Below, one piece after another: positions 33,701 to 40,783 of a DNA stretch of 61,945 bases (within the stretch, counting starts at the first letter, position 1; each line of letters opens with the position of its first letter). The notes beneath the pieces were generated by a model. It worked only from the letters and a program-made list of their open reading frames with translations. It was not told the origin of the DNA and did no database searches. Location: positions 27,335-89,279 of the forward strand of contig PMCF01000291.1 of NCBI GenBank assembly GCA_003154115.1. The letters run 5' to 3'. Source of the DNA: Anaerolineae bacterium (GTDB lineage: Bacteria; Chloroflexota; Anaerolineae; Fen-1058). The translations under genes were made by a program, and so were the position numbers.

Positions 33701-35323
33701 GATCAATGTGGGATTACTGCTGTTGGTGTTCCTCATCCCGCCGCCGCTGCCTGCGGCCTGGTTGCCACTGAAGGTGACGTTGGTCAGCGTGGGGCTGCTG
33801 TTGTTTCCGTTGTACATTCCGCCGCCGTCAGAGGTGGCCGTGTTGCTGATGAAAGTAACGTTGGTCAGTGTGGGGCTGCTGTTGTTATTATTCATCCCGC
33901 TGCCCCAATCTCCGGAGTTGTCGCTGAAAGTGACATTGGTCAGTGCGGGGCTGCTGTTGTTGCCGTTTCCCATCCCGCCGCCGCTGTCGCCGGAGTTGTT
34001 GCTGAAGGTGACAGTGATCAGCGTGGGGCTGCTGCTGTTGTTGCCCATCCCGCCGCTGCCGGAGGTTGTCGTATTGCTGATAAAAGTGACGTTGGTCAAC
34101 GTGGGAGCGCTACTCGAGTTACCCATCCCACCAGCGCCGTCAGTGGCCGTGTTGCTGATGAAAGTGACGTTGGTCAGCGTGGGGTTACTGCTGCTGTCGT
34201 TGTTCATCCCGCCGCCGCCGCAGCAGCTACCAATGGCTTGGTTGCCGCTGAAAGTGACCGTGATCAAGGTGGGACTGCTGCTGTTGCTGTTTTCCATCCC
34301 ACCGCCGCTGTCAGTGACCTGATTGTTGCTGAAGGTGACGTTGGTCAGTGTAGGGTTGCTGCTGTTGTAGTTGGCCAGCCCGCCGCCAAAGCCGCCTTGG
34401 TTGCCGCTGAAGGTGACATGGGTCAACGTAGGCGCGCTGTTGTCGTTGAACATTCCACCGCCCCAGCCTTCGGTCGAGTTGCCGCTGAAAGTGACATTGG
34501 TCAGTGCGGGGTTGCTGTTTCCATTGGACATCCCACCGCCGCTATTGCCCGTGTTGCTGATGAAGGTGACGCTGATCAGCGTGGGAGAGCTGTTATTGTC
34601 GTTTCCCATCCCACCGCCGCCGGAGGTTCCCATGTTGCTAATGAAGGTGACGTTGGTCAGAGTGGGGTTGCTGCTGTTGTTGTTAGCCATCCCGCCGCCG
34701 CCGCTAGCCTGGTTGCCGCTGAAGATGATGTTGGCCAGTGTGGGATTGCTGCCATCGATGTTCATCCCGCCACCGTTATCAGGCGCGCTTCCGGCAGTGA
34801 TGGTAAAGCCGTCCAGCACAGCAGTTTGGGTCACGCCATAGCCGGTGACAACATGATAGGCATTATTGCCTTGAATGTCGTTCCACGTCTCGGCGATGTG
34901 GTTGCCATCGGTGTTGGTGTCATTGCCGTCCAGGTCACCGCTGAGAATGGACTTGTAGAGTGTCCAATTGCGCTGGGTGCGCAGCGTTTCGCTGATGCCA
35001 TAGCCGCCAAAACCGCCATAGAGTGCCACGCCCGGCTTGAGCGCGAAGGTCGCGGTGCGCGTGACGCCTGAGGTCGGCGTGTAGACACCGTCGGCCACCC
35101 AGAGCTCGTCGCCATTGATAGCGACATCAAGCGCGGGCTGCAAGGTGACGTAGGCCGTAGTCCATGAACTACCGTCATGGGTTGGGCCGGGTGCGCTCGC
35201 ATCCACGTAAATAATGCCGGGGTTGGCGCGCGCGGTCGGCGCGTTGGTCAGGAATAACGTTAACGCGGCCAGACTCATCACGACGAGCGACATGATTACG
35301 AATATGCGTTTGAAGTGTAACAT
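30773..35323 (-). CDS. Giant secreted parallel beta-helix repeat protein
   Basis: The 1,516-residue product starts at ATG 35323 after an AAGGAG ribosome site. It has a signal peptide (residues 1-34, ending TARA). An opening segment (IIYVDASAPG...WTTAYVTLQPALDVA) is typical of polymorphic pectate-lyase-like proteins. Roughly 30 repeats of about 25 residues follow (NPTLTNVTFSGNxA..GGGMxN), forming a right-handed beta-helix rich in Asn, Gly, Ser and Thr. Then come a right-handed-helix end cap, Ig/PKD-like and DUF11-like domains (about 1090-1380) and a bacterial Ig domain, ending VYLPLVRK. It is probably a surface adhesin or matrix protein. Confidence 0.9.
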   Translation of the reverse strand: MLHFKRIFVIMSLVVMSLAALTLFLTNAPTARANPGIIYVDASAPGPTHDGSSWTTAYVTLQPALDVAINGDELWVADGVYTPTSGVTRTATFALKPGVALYGGFGGYGISETLRTQRNWTLYKSILSGDLDGNDTNTDGNHIAETWNDIQGNNAYHVVTGYGVTQTAVLDGFTITAGSAPDNGGGMNIDGSNPTLANIIFSGNQASGGGGMANNNSSNPTLTNVTFISNMGTSGGGGMGNDNNSSPTLISVTFISNTGNSGGGMSNGNSNPALTNVTFSGNSTEGWGGGMFNDNSAPTLTHVTFSGNQGGFGGGLANYNSSNPTLTNVTFSNNQVTDSGGGMENSNSSSPTLITVTFSGNQAIGSCCGGGGMNNDSSSNPTLTNVTFISNTATDGAGGMGNSSSAPTLTNVTFISNTTTSGSGGMGNNSSSPTLITVTFSNNSGDSGGGMGNGNNSSPALTNVTFSDNSGDWGSGMNNNNSSPTLTNVTFISNTATSDGGGMYNGNNSSPTLTNVTFSGNQAAGSGGGMRNTNSSNPTLITVTFSGNTATSGSGGGMSNDSSSPMLTNVTFISNTATSDYGGGMKNDSGSNPALTNVAFISNTATSGGGMNNSNNSSPTLITVTFSANRATAVNGGGMLNGDSNPALTNVTFSNNWAAWNGGGIANFSSAPTLISVTFSDNQAADSGGGMANFDSSNPTLITVTFNGNSAASGGGGMNNITSSSPTLTNVTFISNTADTGGGMANDGSNPTLTNVTFSGNQAAGSGGGLQNNNSSNPILTNVTFSGNSTAGCCGGGMTNFSNSNSRLINVIFRGNSAANYGGGLINSASTATLINVLFSGNKATNVSGYGGGLSNNDSSHSTLINVTFSGNQAGSSGGGLYNVNGGVSTLVNSIIWGNAAITGSQIYNSDSSASLITYSDVQGGYTGTGNLNVDPNFVAPIAATASPTTIGNYRLQAASYAIDAGNNLSVTVSTDLDNHPRIMGDAVDMGAYEAAARWINPPTLAMTLTTGDAGLRYLTISNDGTGMLSWSLAEIPSVSWLSAAPLTGTLTMSTSKDVAVNFNATGLSVGTYTTTLRVSSNDSGHAQSDVPVTLIVNTACDPVSAVDLTRAPASDVFAGDAVRFTANATGTVPFTYTWTVNAAPTGSNFNTLDQVFASPGSFTIGVTVANACGQNNATLPVSVQARSGNQPDLSTSYKRVSLANVESGDTVTYTLVLRNRSAITATARITDPIPVHTTYIGSSAQASDGRPIIFGSGQLIWSGAVVSGTPVIVEYAVTVQAAPIGTAIINTAQLDDGLGNLTMLEAQSTYNPGFSLSIDEGALYTNIPTVSLSLTWDAADSIDSMKISNDGGFGAGSNTTVWLPVTTTDGGWVLPINGNQRLPYTVYAKYRDANGTQFGPVQDDILYDPIVPSTPTIQIIVSPTVQSVFALNTNSVIVRVTATDDNSGVGAIQLSNTPDFAQPSEYVAIGSTTDITWTLQSFGKVYGRVVDRAGNLSVETSATTRFTVYLPLVRK
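32680..34790. repeat. Coding tandem repeats of the beta-helix protein
   Basis: Repeats of about 70-80 bp recur with the words gttgctgatgaaagtgac, ttggtcagcgtgggg and catcccgccgccg. They encode the beta-helix rungs and are kept partly identical at DNA level, which makes this stretch a hotspot for length change by recombination. Confidence 0.8.
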
Positions 35324-35447
35324 GCTATTCTCCTTGAGGGCCATGTAGATTGAGGTGAAGATAAGCTTCGACGAAACGGGTTGATCCGGAAGTCCAAAAG
35401 TGGCATTGAGTGTGATGTATAGCTTCCTCTTTTCCCGGTTGCGCCAA

Positions 35448-35477
35448 GTACATTGCTGCATCATGGGGACATGTCAA
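35448..35477 (-). promoter_or_regulatory. Possible promoter of the beta-helix gene
   Basis: On the minus strand TTGACA (35477-35472), an 18-bp spacer and TGTACT (35453-35448). The -35 is perfect and the -10 matches at four of six positions. The implied leader is about 115 nt. Confidence 0.4.
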
Positions 35478-35483
35478 ATAAAG

Positions 35484-35521
35484 ACGCAGGCACCGCCGAG
35501 TAATTTCGGTAGCGCCTGCGT
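35484..35521 (-). terminator. Hairpin with U-rich tail upstream of the beta-helix gene
   Basis: ACGCAGGC...GCCTGCGT encloses a smaller CCG...CGG stem, and on the minus strand the tail reads TCTTTATTTG. It lies just upstream of the candidate promoter at 35448-35477, so it could shield the gene from read-through. The rest of 35324-35825 contains no gene I can support. Confidence 0.45.
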
Positions 35522-35774
35522 AATCCATAAAGAACAGCCGACGTGTGAAGCGATCAAGGATCGTTCTCCGTCAGTCTGCCTCCCCTTGGCATGGATAGTA
35601 TAGATCAGTCTGCGTCAATTGTCTATCTCTGGTGATTATTCCAACGTATTGGCGGCCTGTGAAGCCAAAGATGAGGAAGATCGTCACTGTCGGGAGGTGA
35701 TAATTTGCAGGGTTAGCACGAAGAGTGGAGAAGATTCGAGAGGCGATGGAGCAGTGGGTGAGGATGTGAAATGG

Positions 35775-35804
35775 TTGGCATTCCCGTGCCGAATAAGGTA
35801 TGAT
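35775..35804 (+). promoter_or_regulatory. Promoter of the broken MNT gene
   Basis: TTGGCA, an 18-bp spacer, TATGAT, 21 bp before the ATG at 35826. Confidence 0.5.
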
Positions 35805-35825
35805 TCCGGCCATGAGGTAAGTCAG

Positions 35826-36199
35826 ATGGCAACGGCCAATGTCGCACTTCCCAATGCGGTTCAACCTGCGGAACCCTGGCTGATCATCGAGCAAAAGGTG
35901 CGGGCCGCGGTTGAGCGGATTGTGTCGCTTGCGCGACCGCAGACGGTCATCGTGTTCGGTTCATATGCCCGTGGCCAAGCGCAACCGGGCAGTGACCTCG
36001 ATGTACTGGTCATCGTGGATGACACGCTGGCGAATTGCCGCTCGGAAAGTGTGAGATTACGCCGCGCGCTGCGGGGTATTCCATACCGATTGACATTGTG
36101 GTGGCGCGGCGCAGCGACGTAGAGCGCTTGCGCGACACGCCCGGCTTACTGTACGAGACAGCGTTGAGCGAAGGGCGGGTCATGTATGAGCGCGCGTAA
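35826..36199 (+). pseudogene. Frameshifted MNT-type nucleotidyltransferase (antitoxin)
   Basis: The ATG at 35826 opens MATANVALPNAVQ and leads to the nucleotidyltransferase motif IVFGSYARGQAQPGSDLDVLVIVDD (GS...DxD). After about RALRGIP, near 36086, the frame changes: the original frame ends at 36122, while another frame continues IDIVVARRSDVERLRDTP and GLLYETALSEGRVMYERA to a stop at 36199. Loss of one C in TACCGATT explains this. MNT proteins pair with HEPN toxins, and a truncated HEPN start overlaps the end of this gene. Confidence 0.8.
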
Positions 36200-36263
36200 A
36201 ACAAACCTGCCGCCGGACTGGTTGCGCCATGCTGAAAGCGATCTGGTCGCCACCCCGTGCTGA
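36186..36263 (+). pseudogene. Truncated HEPN-domain toxin
   Basis: An ATG overlapping the end of the MNT frame opens MSARKTNLPPDWLRHAESDL followed by VATPC and a stop at 36261. PPDWLRHAESDL is the usual first helix of HEPN proteins that follow MNT genes. Only 25 codons remain of about 130. The -35 of the next gene's promoter lies in this remnant. Confidence 0.7.
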
Positions 36264-36288
36264 CGTCTCCGCGAGATTGGAGTACAAT
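36260..36288 (+). promoter_or_regulatory. Promoter of the DUF2281/PemK pair
   Basis: CTGACG, a 17-bp spacer, TACAAT; the ATG follows 30 bp later with GGGGAGA as ribosome site. Confidence 0.55.
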
Positions 36289-36317
36289 AGCAGCAGTTCA
36301 TCGCTGGGGAGACTACC

Positions 36318-36545
36318 ATGGCTATTACCGAGAGAATCCAACAGTACGTTCAGAGACTACCCATTGCTTTCCAGACAGAGGTGCTTGATTTCGTCGAGTA
36401 TCTTGTCACGAAGGCAGAACATGACACGAGTCGTGAAGAAGAACAAGATTGGTCGGCCTTATCTCTGGCGCTTGCCATGCGGGGAATGGAAGACGAGGAT
36501 GTCCCCGCTTACACCATCGCTGATCTAAAGGTGGTGTTCGCATGA
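36318..36545 (+). CDS. DUF2281-type antitoxin
   Basis: The 75-residue product begins AITERIQQYVQRLPIAFQTEVLDFVEYLV, the classical DUF2281 N-terminal helix pair, then an acidic linker (REEEQDW) and a short C-terminal tail likely to bind the toxin. Its stop overlaps the toxin start in an ATGA arrangement, so the pair is translationally coupled. It appears complete. Confidence 0.85.
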   Translation: MAITERIQQYVQRLPIAFQTEVLDFVEYLVTKAEHDTSREEEQDWSALSLALAMRGMEDEDVPAYTIADLKVVFA

Positions 36546-36889
36546 AACAGGCAGGGCAAATCGTCCTGTTCCGGTTTCCTCACACCAATTTGGAAGAAGG
36601 CAAGCCGCGACCAGCACTTCTGTTGGGCAAGTTGCCTGGCAAATATGATGACTGGCTGATTTGCATGATTTCATCACAGATACGACACTCCATCTCAGAC
36701 TTTGACGAAATCGTGGAAGAAGCTGACACCGACTTTGCGGACAGTGGCCTGAAAGCAGCCAGTCTCATTCGAGTGGGGCGTCTTACCGTTGTAGACGGAG
36801 AGATTCTTCTGGGAGCCATCGGCCAGATAGCAACTGATCGACTTCAGCGCATCAAAGGTCGCTTGGCTGAATGGCTCCTACGATCATAG
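36542..36889 (+). CDS. PemK/MazF-family toxin
   Basis: The 115-residue product shows GQIVLFRFPHTNLEEGKPRPALLL, the typical beta1-beta2 opening of PemK/MazF endoribonucleases, then LICMISSQI and ASLIRVGRLTVVDGEILLGAIGQI. The length fits the family. The partner is the DUF2281 protein just upstream. It should cut mRNA at short sequence motifs when the antitoxin is lost. A good terminator follows at 36907. Confidence 0.9.
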   Translation: MKQAGQIVLFRFPHTNLEEGKPRPALLLGKLPGKYDDWLICMISSQIRHSISDFDEIVEEADTDFADSGLKAASLIRVGRLTVVDGEILLGAIGQIATDRLQRIKGRLAEWLLRS

Positions 36890-36906
36890 CACCAGAGGGA
36901 TGACAG

Positions 36907-36934
36907 AGGGCGAGGTCAACCCTCGCCCTTTTTG
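36907..36934 (+). terminator. Terminator after PemK gene
   Basis: AGGGCGAGG, short loop, CCTCGCCCTTTTTG. It may also serve the leftward gene ending at 36951. Confidence 0.85.
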
Positions 36935-36950
36935 TTTGTGTCATTATCGC

Positions 36951-37493
36951 TCACTCCGCCGCGATCGCCCACAATTCCGGCGCGCCCACATCGATCTGAA
37001 AATCCAGGTTTTTCAACCAGTCATCGCGGCCGGCTTCCAACGAGAAGATTAAGTACTCCAACATCTTGCGCGCATCTTCGGCGGAGACAACCGCCGGGGT
37101 CAGCTTCACACCGCTCGGACGCGAGATGGCTTTCAGCATGGGCGGCTGCTGTAACATCTGCAAGCCCGCTTGCTTGAAAGTCATGATCGATAGTTCCCAA
37201 GCGGGCACGCTCATCACGCGCGGCTGCGCCCAGAATTGGCGCGCTTCATTGCTGCGATTGCCGCCCTGCGTCTCGCGCTTGATCAAGTTGACGCTGCCCC
37301 GAAAAATCCACCAGGGACGCCACGTCGTGACCTTGAGAAGATTCGACTGAGCATACTGAATCTCGACGGGCTGCGGACCGCTATCGGCCAGGAGCAGACC
37401 CGCGCCACACTGCGCACAGGCGATCGCCAGATCGTCATCGCCGGGCGTTAGCGGAGTGCCGCACGCGGGACACCTCACCACGATCAATGTCAT
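36951..37493 (-). CDS. Zinc-ribbon protein 3 of cluster
   Basis: The 180-residue product opens with a zinc ribbon (CPACG...CAQCG, 15 residues apart). A region containing TTWRPWWIFRGSVNLIKRE and PAWELSIMTFKQAGLQMLQQ follows. I chose the ATG at 37493 because it overlaps the preceding stop as ATGA; an ATG three codons upstream is the alternative. Unlike its two upstream neighbours it lacks clear membrane segments. The function is unknown. It seems to be a reduced member of the same family, ending the leftward operon. Confidence 0.75.
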   Translation of the reverse strand: MTLIVVRCPACGTPLTPGDDDLAIACAQCGAGLLLADSGPQPVEIQYAQSNLLKVTTWRPWWIFRGSVNLIKRETQGGNRSNEARQFWAQPRVMSVPAWELSIMTFKQAGLQMLQQPPMLKAISRPSGVKLTPAVVSAEDARKMLEYLIFSLEAGRDDWLKNLDFQIDVGAPELWAIAAE

Positions 37494-38539
37494 TCCAGCC
37501 ATTTCTTGACCTCTTGATTCAGATTAACACCATCAGTCAACATGGATGTCCAACTGAAATCCTGATCGCGCTTGACGGCTTTGCGCGCTTCCCGATCGAT
37601 CTGCTCTACTTCTTCGCCGTAACGAAACAGGCGATAGCCGTTGATGATCGCCAGGATGCCCAGCACCGGTGGAATCAGCAGCACGGCCCAGCCATTGTTT
37701 TTGCTATTATGAGAAAAGGCCATTACTTGAAAAGCAAAAGCCGTGCCGTGCACCAGCAGCAGATTGCCCACGGCCATGCCCCCCACCAACATCCCGGCGC
37801 GATAGAGAATGTTTCCGGGCGCTTTGCCATACAGAATCTTGTTGTTCACGCCATCGACCACGACTTGATAACTGCGATTGCGATACTCGTAACGCGCCAC
37901 CCACAACGGATAGTACACCACCGATAAGCGCTGGCGTAGCAAATAGAACTTTTCCAGATACGTGGATGATAGGCTCTTCTTGCTGCGCGCCACCTGCTGG
38001 AAATAGGTGTCCGCTTCGGTAACCGCATCGGTGGGCGATTCGGCGACTTCAAAGACCATGCCCTCGGCGCTGAGCTGATCTTGATCGAACGGCTCGAAGT
38101 GCTGGCCTGTGATCGGTACGTGGTTCACGCCAAATTCCGAGACATCCACGGCCGCGTCGTTCCACTGCATCTCTTCCAGCACTTCCACTTCCACCGGCTT
38201 GGTGCTGTCTTTATCGCGGCGCACGCGGCCCAAGCGCCACCCGGCGACCATCGCCAGCACGCGCCAGAACGGCAGATAGGCGAGGAAGACTTCCTTGATC
38301 TCGGCCTTGCGTTTCAAGTCGGCGGCTTTGTTCATACCGTTAAAGAAATTCAGCACGGTTTGTTGAGCCTGATCGCGCGTGATCAAGCGGCGCAATTGCC
38401 AGCGGCGCACACCGCGATCGCCTTGCACGAACAGCCGCTGCTGGCACGAGGGGCACGTCACCAAGCGCGCACCTTCGGGGATGGGCACGGTACGCGCGCA
38501 AGCCGGGCAAGTCAGTCCTTTGGATTGATTATCGGTCAT
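37490..38539 (-). CDS. Zinc-ribbon membrane protein 2 of cluster
   Basis: The 349-residue product has an N-terminal zinc ribbon (CPACA...CPSCQ, residues 11-33). A block reading VLNFFNGMNKAADLKRKAEIKEVFLAYLPFWRVLAM and a later VVYYPLWVARYEYRNRSYQVVVDGVNNKIL follow. Then come two membrane segments (about 235-260 and 275-305) and a charged tail. Both blocks recur in the upstream gene, so these are paralogues. The layout (ribbon inside, hydrophobic end) suggests a membrane-associated sensor or scaffold. No named function. Confidence 0.78.
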   Translation of the reverse strand: MTDNQSKGLTCPACARTVPIPEGARLVTCPSCQQRLFVQGDRGVRRWQLRRLITRDQAQQTVLNFFNGMNKAADLKRKAEIKEVFLAYLPFWRVLAMVAGWRLGRVRRDKDSTKPVEVEVLEEMQWNDAAVDVSEFGVNHVPITGQHFEPFDQDQLSAEGMVFEVAESPTDAVTEADTYFQQVARSKKSLSSTYLEKFYLLRQRLSVVYYPLWVARYEYRNRSYQVVVDGVNNKILYGKAPGNILYRAGMLVGGMAVGNLLLVHGTAFAFQVMAFSHNSKNNGWAVLLIPPVLGILAIINGYRLFRYGEEVEQIDREARKAVKRDQDFSWTSMLTDGVNLNQEVKKWLE

Positions 38540-38545
38540 AGCACT

Positions 38546-39322
38546 TTACACCTTAGCCGAGATCGCCACAGCCAGCGAGAAGAACACGATCGCCAGCAGC
38601 GGCGCGCCGATCACAAACAGGCTGAAGTTGATGAACAACGACAGCAGCGACAATACGAAAAAGGCCGCGAACGCCGCCATACCGATCGAGACGTAGGGCA
38701 TTTCCCATTTGGCCGGATAAATATTGGCGAAGACTTTGCTGCTGGCGGCATCGACGATGGCCGTAAAGCGGCGATTGTTGAACGTATACTTGCACACATA
38801 GACCGGCAAGTGCACCAGCGCCGTCTCGCGGATGTTCTCCGGCGCGATATGTTGATCGTCGATCAAGCGCTGCTGCATCGTCTCGAAGGGAACCGTCGGC
38901 GGCACGATCAAGCCATCGGCCTGAGCATCGAACGGAACCAGATCGGATGGAGGAATGTTGAGGCGTCCGAGTTCGCTGACCGAGAGCGCGGCGGCCGGCA
39001 TCAATAAGACGCGCTCGTCATTCTGCGCCATGGCGCGCACCAGCCACATGGGGAAATACTCAAAAGACACCGCATCGACTTTGGACTTGCGGTCGAGGTC
39101 TTTCACCGTGGCGTTGCCCGCCATCCAGCGATTCAACGCCGCGCGCGCCCCGTCTTCGCGCACCGTCGGGCGCACCAGATAGTGAAAGACCGCGCGTGAC
39201 TTATCGACGAAATTGGTCGCACCGCAGAACCGGCACGTTACAAATGGCTGGCCTTGTTCCACCGTCAATGGTGCGGCGCATTGACGACAGTTGATGGATG
39301 ATGCCCCGACCTGATCGGTCAT
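38546..39322 (-). CDS. Zinc-ribbon membrane protein 1 of cluster
   Basis: The 258-residue product opens with a zinc ribbon (CRQCA...CRFCG). It then carries ALNRWMAGNATVKDLDRKSKVDAVSFEYFPMWLVRAM and VHLPVYVCKYTFNNRRFTAIVDAASSKVFA, equivalent to the two blocks of the following paralogue. Two hydrophobic segments end the protein (about 205-228 and 232-255). It starts 13 bp after the S4 gene and is 6 bp before the next, so it is part of the same transcript. Confidence 0.78.
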   Translation of the reverse strand: MTDQVGASSINCRQCAAPLTVEQGQPFVTCRFCGATNFVDKSRAVFHYLVRPTVREDGARAALNRWMAGNATVKDLDRKSKVDAVSFEYFPMWLVRAMAQNDERVLLMPAAALSVSELGRLNIPPSDLVPFDAQADGLIVPPTVPFETMQQRLIDDQHIAPENIRETALVHLPVYVCKYTFNNRRFTAIVDAASSKVFANIYPAKWEMPYVSIGMAAFAAFFVLSLLSLFINFSLFVIGAPLLAIVFFSLAVAISAKV

Positions 39323-39335
39323 GCGATCCTCCTGG

Positions 39336-39554
39336 TTAGATTTCGACCAGCATCGTCTTGCCGCGGTAAGTCACCTTATCGCCCTGCACCAGCTTGCGGC
39401 CACGGCGTACTTCCACTTTGCCGTTGACGCGCACCAGACCGTTTTGAATATCCAGCTTCGCCTGCCCGCCGGTCTCAGCTAGACCTTGCCACTTGATGAA
39501 CGAATCCAATTTGATGTAATTATCCGTCACCGGCATGTTGGTTGGCATATCCAT
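39336..39554 (-). CDS. Small S4-domain RNA-binding protein
   Basis: This 72-residue protein is essentially one S4 domain: IKLDSFIKWQGLAETGGQAKLDIQNGLVRVNG, then RRGRKLVQGDKV. That is the YaaA/YbcJ type. These proteins bind structured RNA, possibly ribosomal. It lies between the histidine kinase (14 bp upstream) and the zinc-ribbon cluster (13 bp downstream), in the same transcription unit. Confidence 0.9.
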   Translation of the reverse strand: MDMPTNMPVTDNYIKLDSFIKWQGLAETGGQAKLDIQNGLVRVNGKVEVRRGRKLVQGDKVTYRGKTMLVEI

Positions 39555-39568
39555 TTTCCTTCACTGTG

Positions 39569-40693
39569 TCAGACCTTCAGCACGATACTGATCGTCGTAC
39601 CGTGTCCCACTTCACTGCGCGCCGCGATCGATCCGCCGTGTGCTATCACAATGCTCCTGGCGATGGCCAACCCCAACCCCGATCCGCCGCTTTCGCGCGA
39701 GCGCGATTTATCGGCGCGATAGAACCGCTCGAACACGTTGGGCAGATCGTCCGGGGCGATGCCGCTGCCGGTGTCGGCCACCTCGATCGTCACACGCGCC
39801 CGATCGGATCGCGCCGCCACCGTGATCGATCCCTGGGGTGGAGTATACCGCAATGCGTTGGAGATCAAAATCCCGATCGTCTGTTGCACTCGATCGGGAT
39901 CGATCTCGATCGCCGGCAGGCTGCCAGCAATCTCAGAATGCAGCACCACTTGCTGGGCGGTCGCCTGACTTTCAAAGGAAGTGAGCGACTCACGCAGCAG
40001 CGCGGCCAGATCGGCAGGGTGTTTATTCAACGGCAGTTGCCCGGCTTCGGCCAGCGCCAAGGTGCGCAGGTCTTCCACCAGGCGCGTCAACAAAGTGACC
40101 TGCTTCAACACGGGCGCTAGATGTTCGACGTCCAACGGATACACGCCGTCTTGCATCGCTTCCAGGTTGCCGCGCATCACCGCAAGAGGCGTGCGCAATT
40201 CGTGCGCGATGTCGGCCGTCATGTCACGGCGCACTTGTTCGGACTGCTGCAAGTGATCGGCCATCACATTGAACGCTGTGCCCAATTCACTCAGCTCATC
40301 CGATCCCAGGCGCGCGGGATGATCATCCACGGCGACACGCGTGCCCAGGTCCCCCTGCGCCAATTGCTGGGCCGCGAAGGTGAGTTGATCGATCGGGCGG
40401 ATGATGGCGCGAAACACAAAGAACCCGATCGCCAGCGCGGCGAGCAAGGCTAGGAAGCCGCCCATCAACACGGCGCGATTGACGCGCTCCAGGGCTGACT
40501 GCTGCATCAGGCTCGATCCACGGCCCGCCAGACCACTCGGCCCTATCATCATGCCTTGACCCTCGCCGCCCATCATCATTTGATGGAATTCACTGGTGGT
40601 GATCTGATTGGCCAGAATGACCACCGCGCCCAGGCCAATGCCGATGACGAGCGTGAAAGCGAGCATCAATTTCCAGAAGAGACTTAGCTTCAT
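39569..40693 (-). CDS. OmpR-partner sensor histidine kinase with Met-rich external loop
   Basis: The 374-residue kinase has two membrane segments (about 8-28 and 72-95) with a short external loop rich in Met and Gly (HQMMMGGEGQGMMIGPSG). HAMP (about 92-150), HisKA with DIAHELRTPLAVM near residue 162 and HATPase (SNALRYTPPQG, DTGSGIAPDD, SGLGLAIA) follow. The loop composition suggests it senses Cu(I)/Ag(I) or a similar soft metal, which is inference. The regulator gene is upstream, separated by an octamer array rather than a normal short gap. Confidence 0.92.
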   Translation of the reverse strand: MKLSLFWKLMLAFTLVIGIGLGAVVILANQITTSEFHQMMMGGEGQGMMIGPSGLAGRGSSLMQQSALERVNRAVLMGGFLALLAALAIGFFVFRAIIRPIDQLTFAAQQLAQGDLGTRVAVDDHPARLGSDELSELGTAFNVMADHLQQSEQVRRDMTADIAHELRTPLAVMRGNLEAMQDGVYPLDVEHLAPVLKQVTLLTRLVEDLRTLALAEAGQLPLNKHPADLAALLRESLTSFESQATAQQVVLHSEIAGSLPAIEIDPDRVQQTIGILISNALRYTPPQGSITVAARSDRARVTIEVADTGSGIAPDDLPNVFERFYRADKSRSRESGGSGLGLAIARSIVIAHGGSIAARSEVGHGTTISIVLKV

Positions 40694-40711
40694 GCGCGAT
40701 CCTGCCGATTG

Positions 40712-40783
40712 CGATGGAGGGAATGAGAGATTGAGAGACTGAGCGATGAATTCCCTCTATCTCTCTTTCTCTCCATCTCTCTA
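40712..40783. repeat. 8-bp tandem array between regulator and kinase genes
   Basis: Octamers cgatggag, ggaatgag, agattgag, agactgag, cgatgaat, then tccctcta, tctctctt, tctctcca, tctctcta. It fills the gap exactly from the regulator stop to just before the kinase start. The transcript could fold into a long purine/pyrimidine hairpin here. It is related in sequence to the array at 10501. Confidence 0.8.

Noticed and set aside
32680-34790. Regular 70-80 bp repeats considered as CRISPR-like
   Set aside because: They stay in one reading frame and encode beta-helix rungs, so they are coding repeats.
32877-34841. Long plus-strand frames rich in VTLVSVGLLLL repeats
   Set aside because: They mirror the beta-helix repeats on the other strand; their regularity comes from that gene, not from a separate membrane protein.
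35484-35521. Hairpin considered as a c-di-GMP riboswitch
   Set aside because: The conserved GEMM bases are not present; only a simple stem with a U-rich tail is supported.
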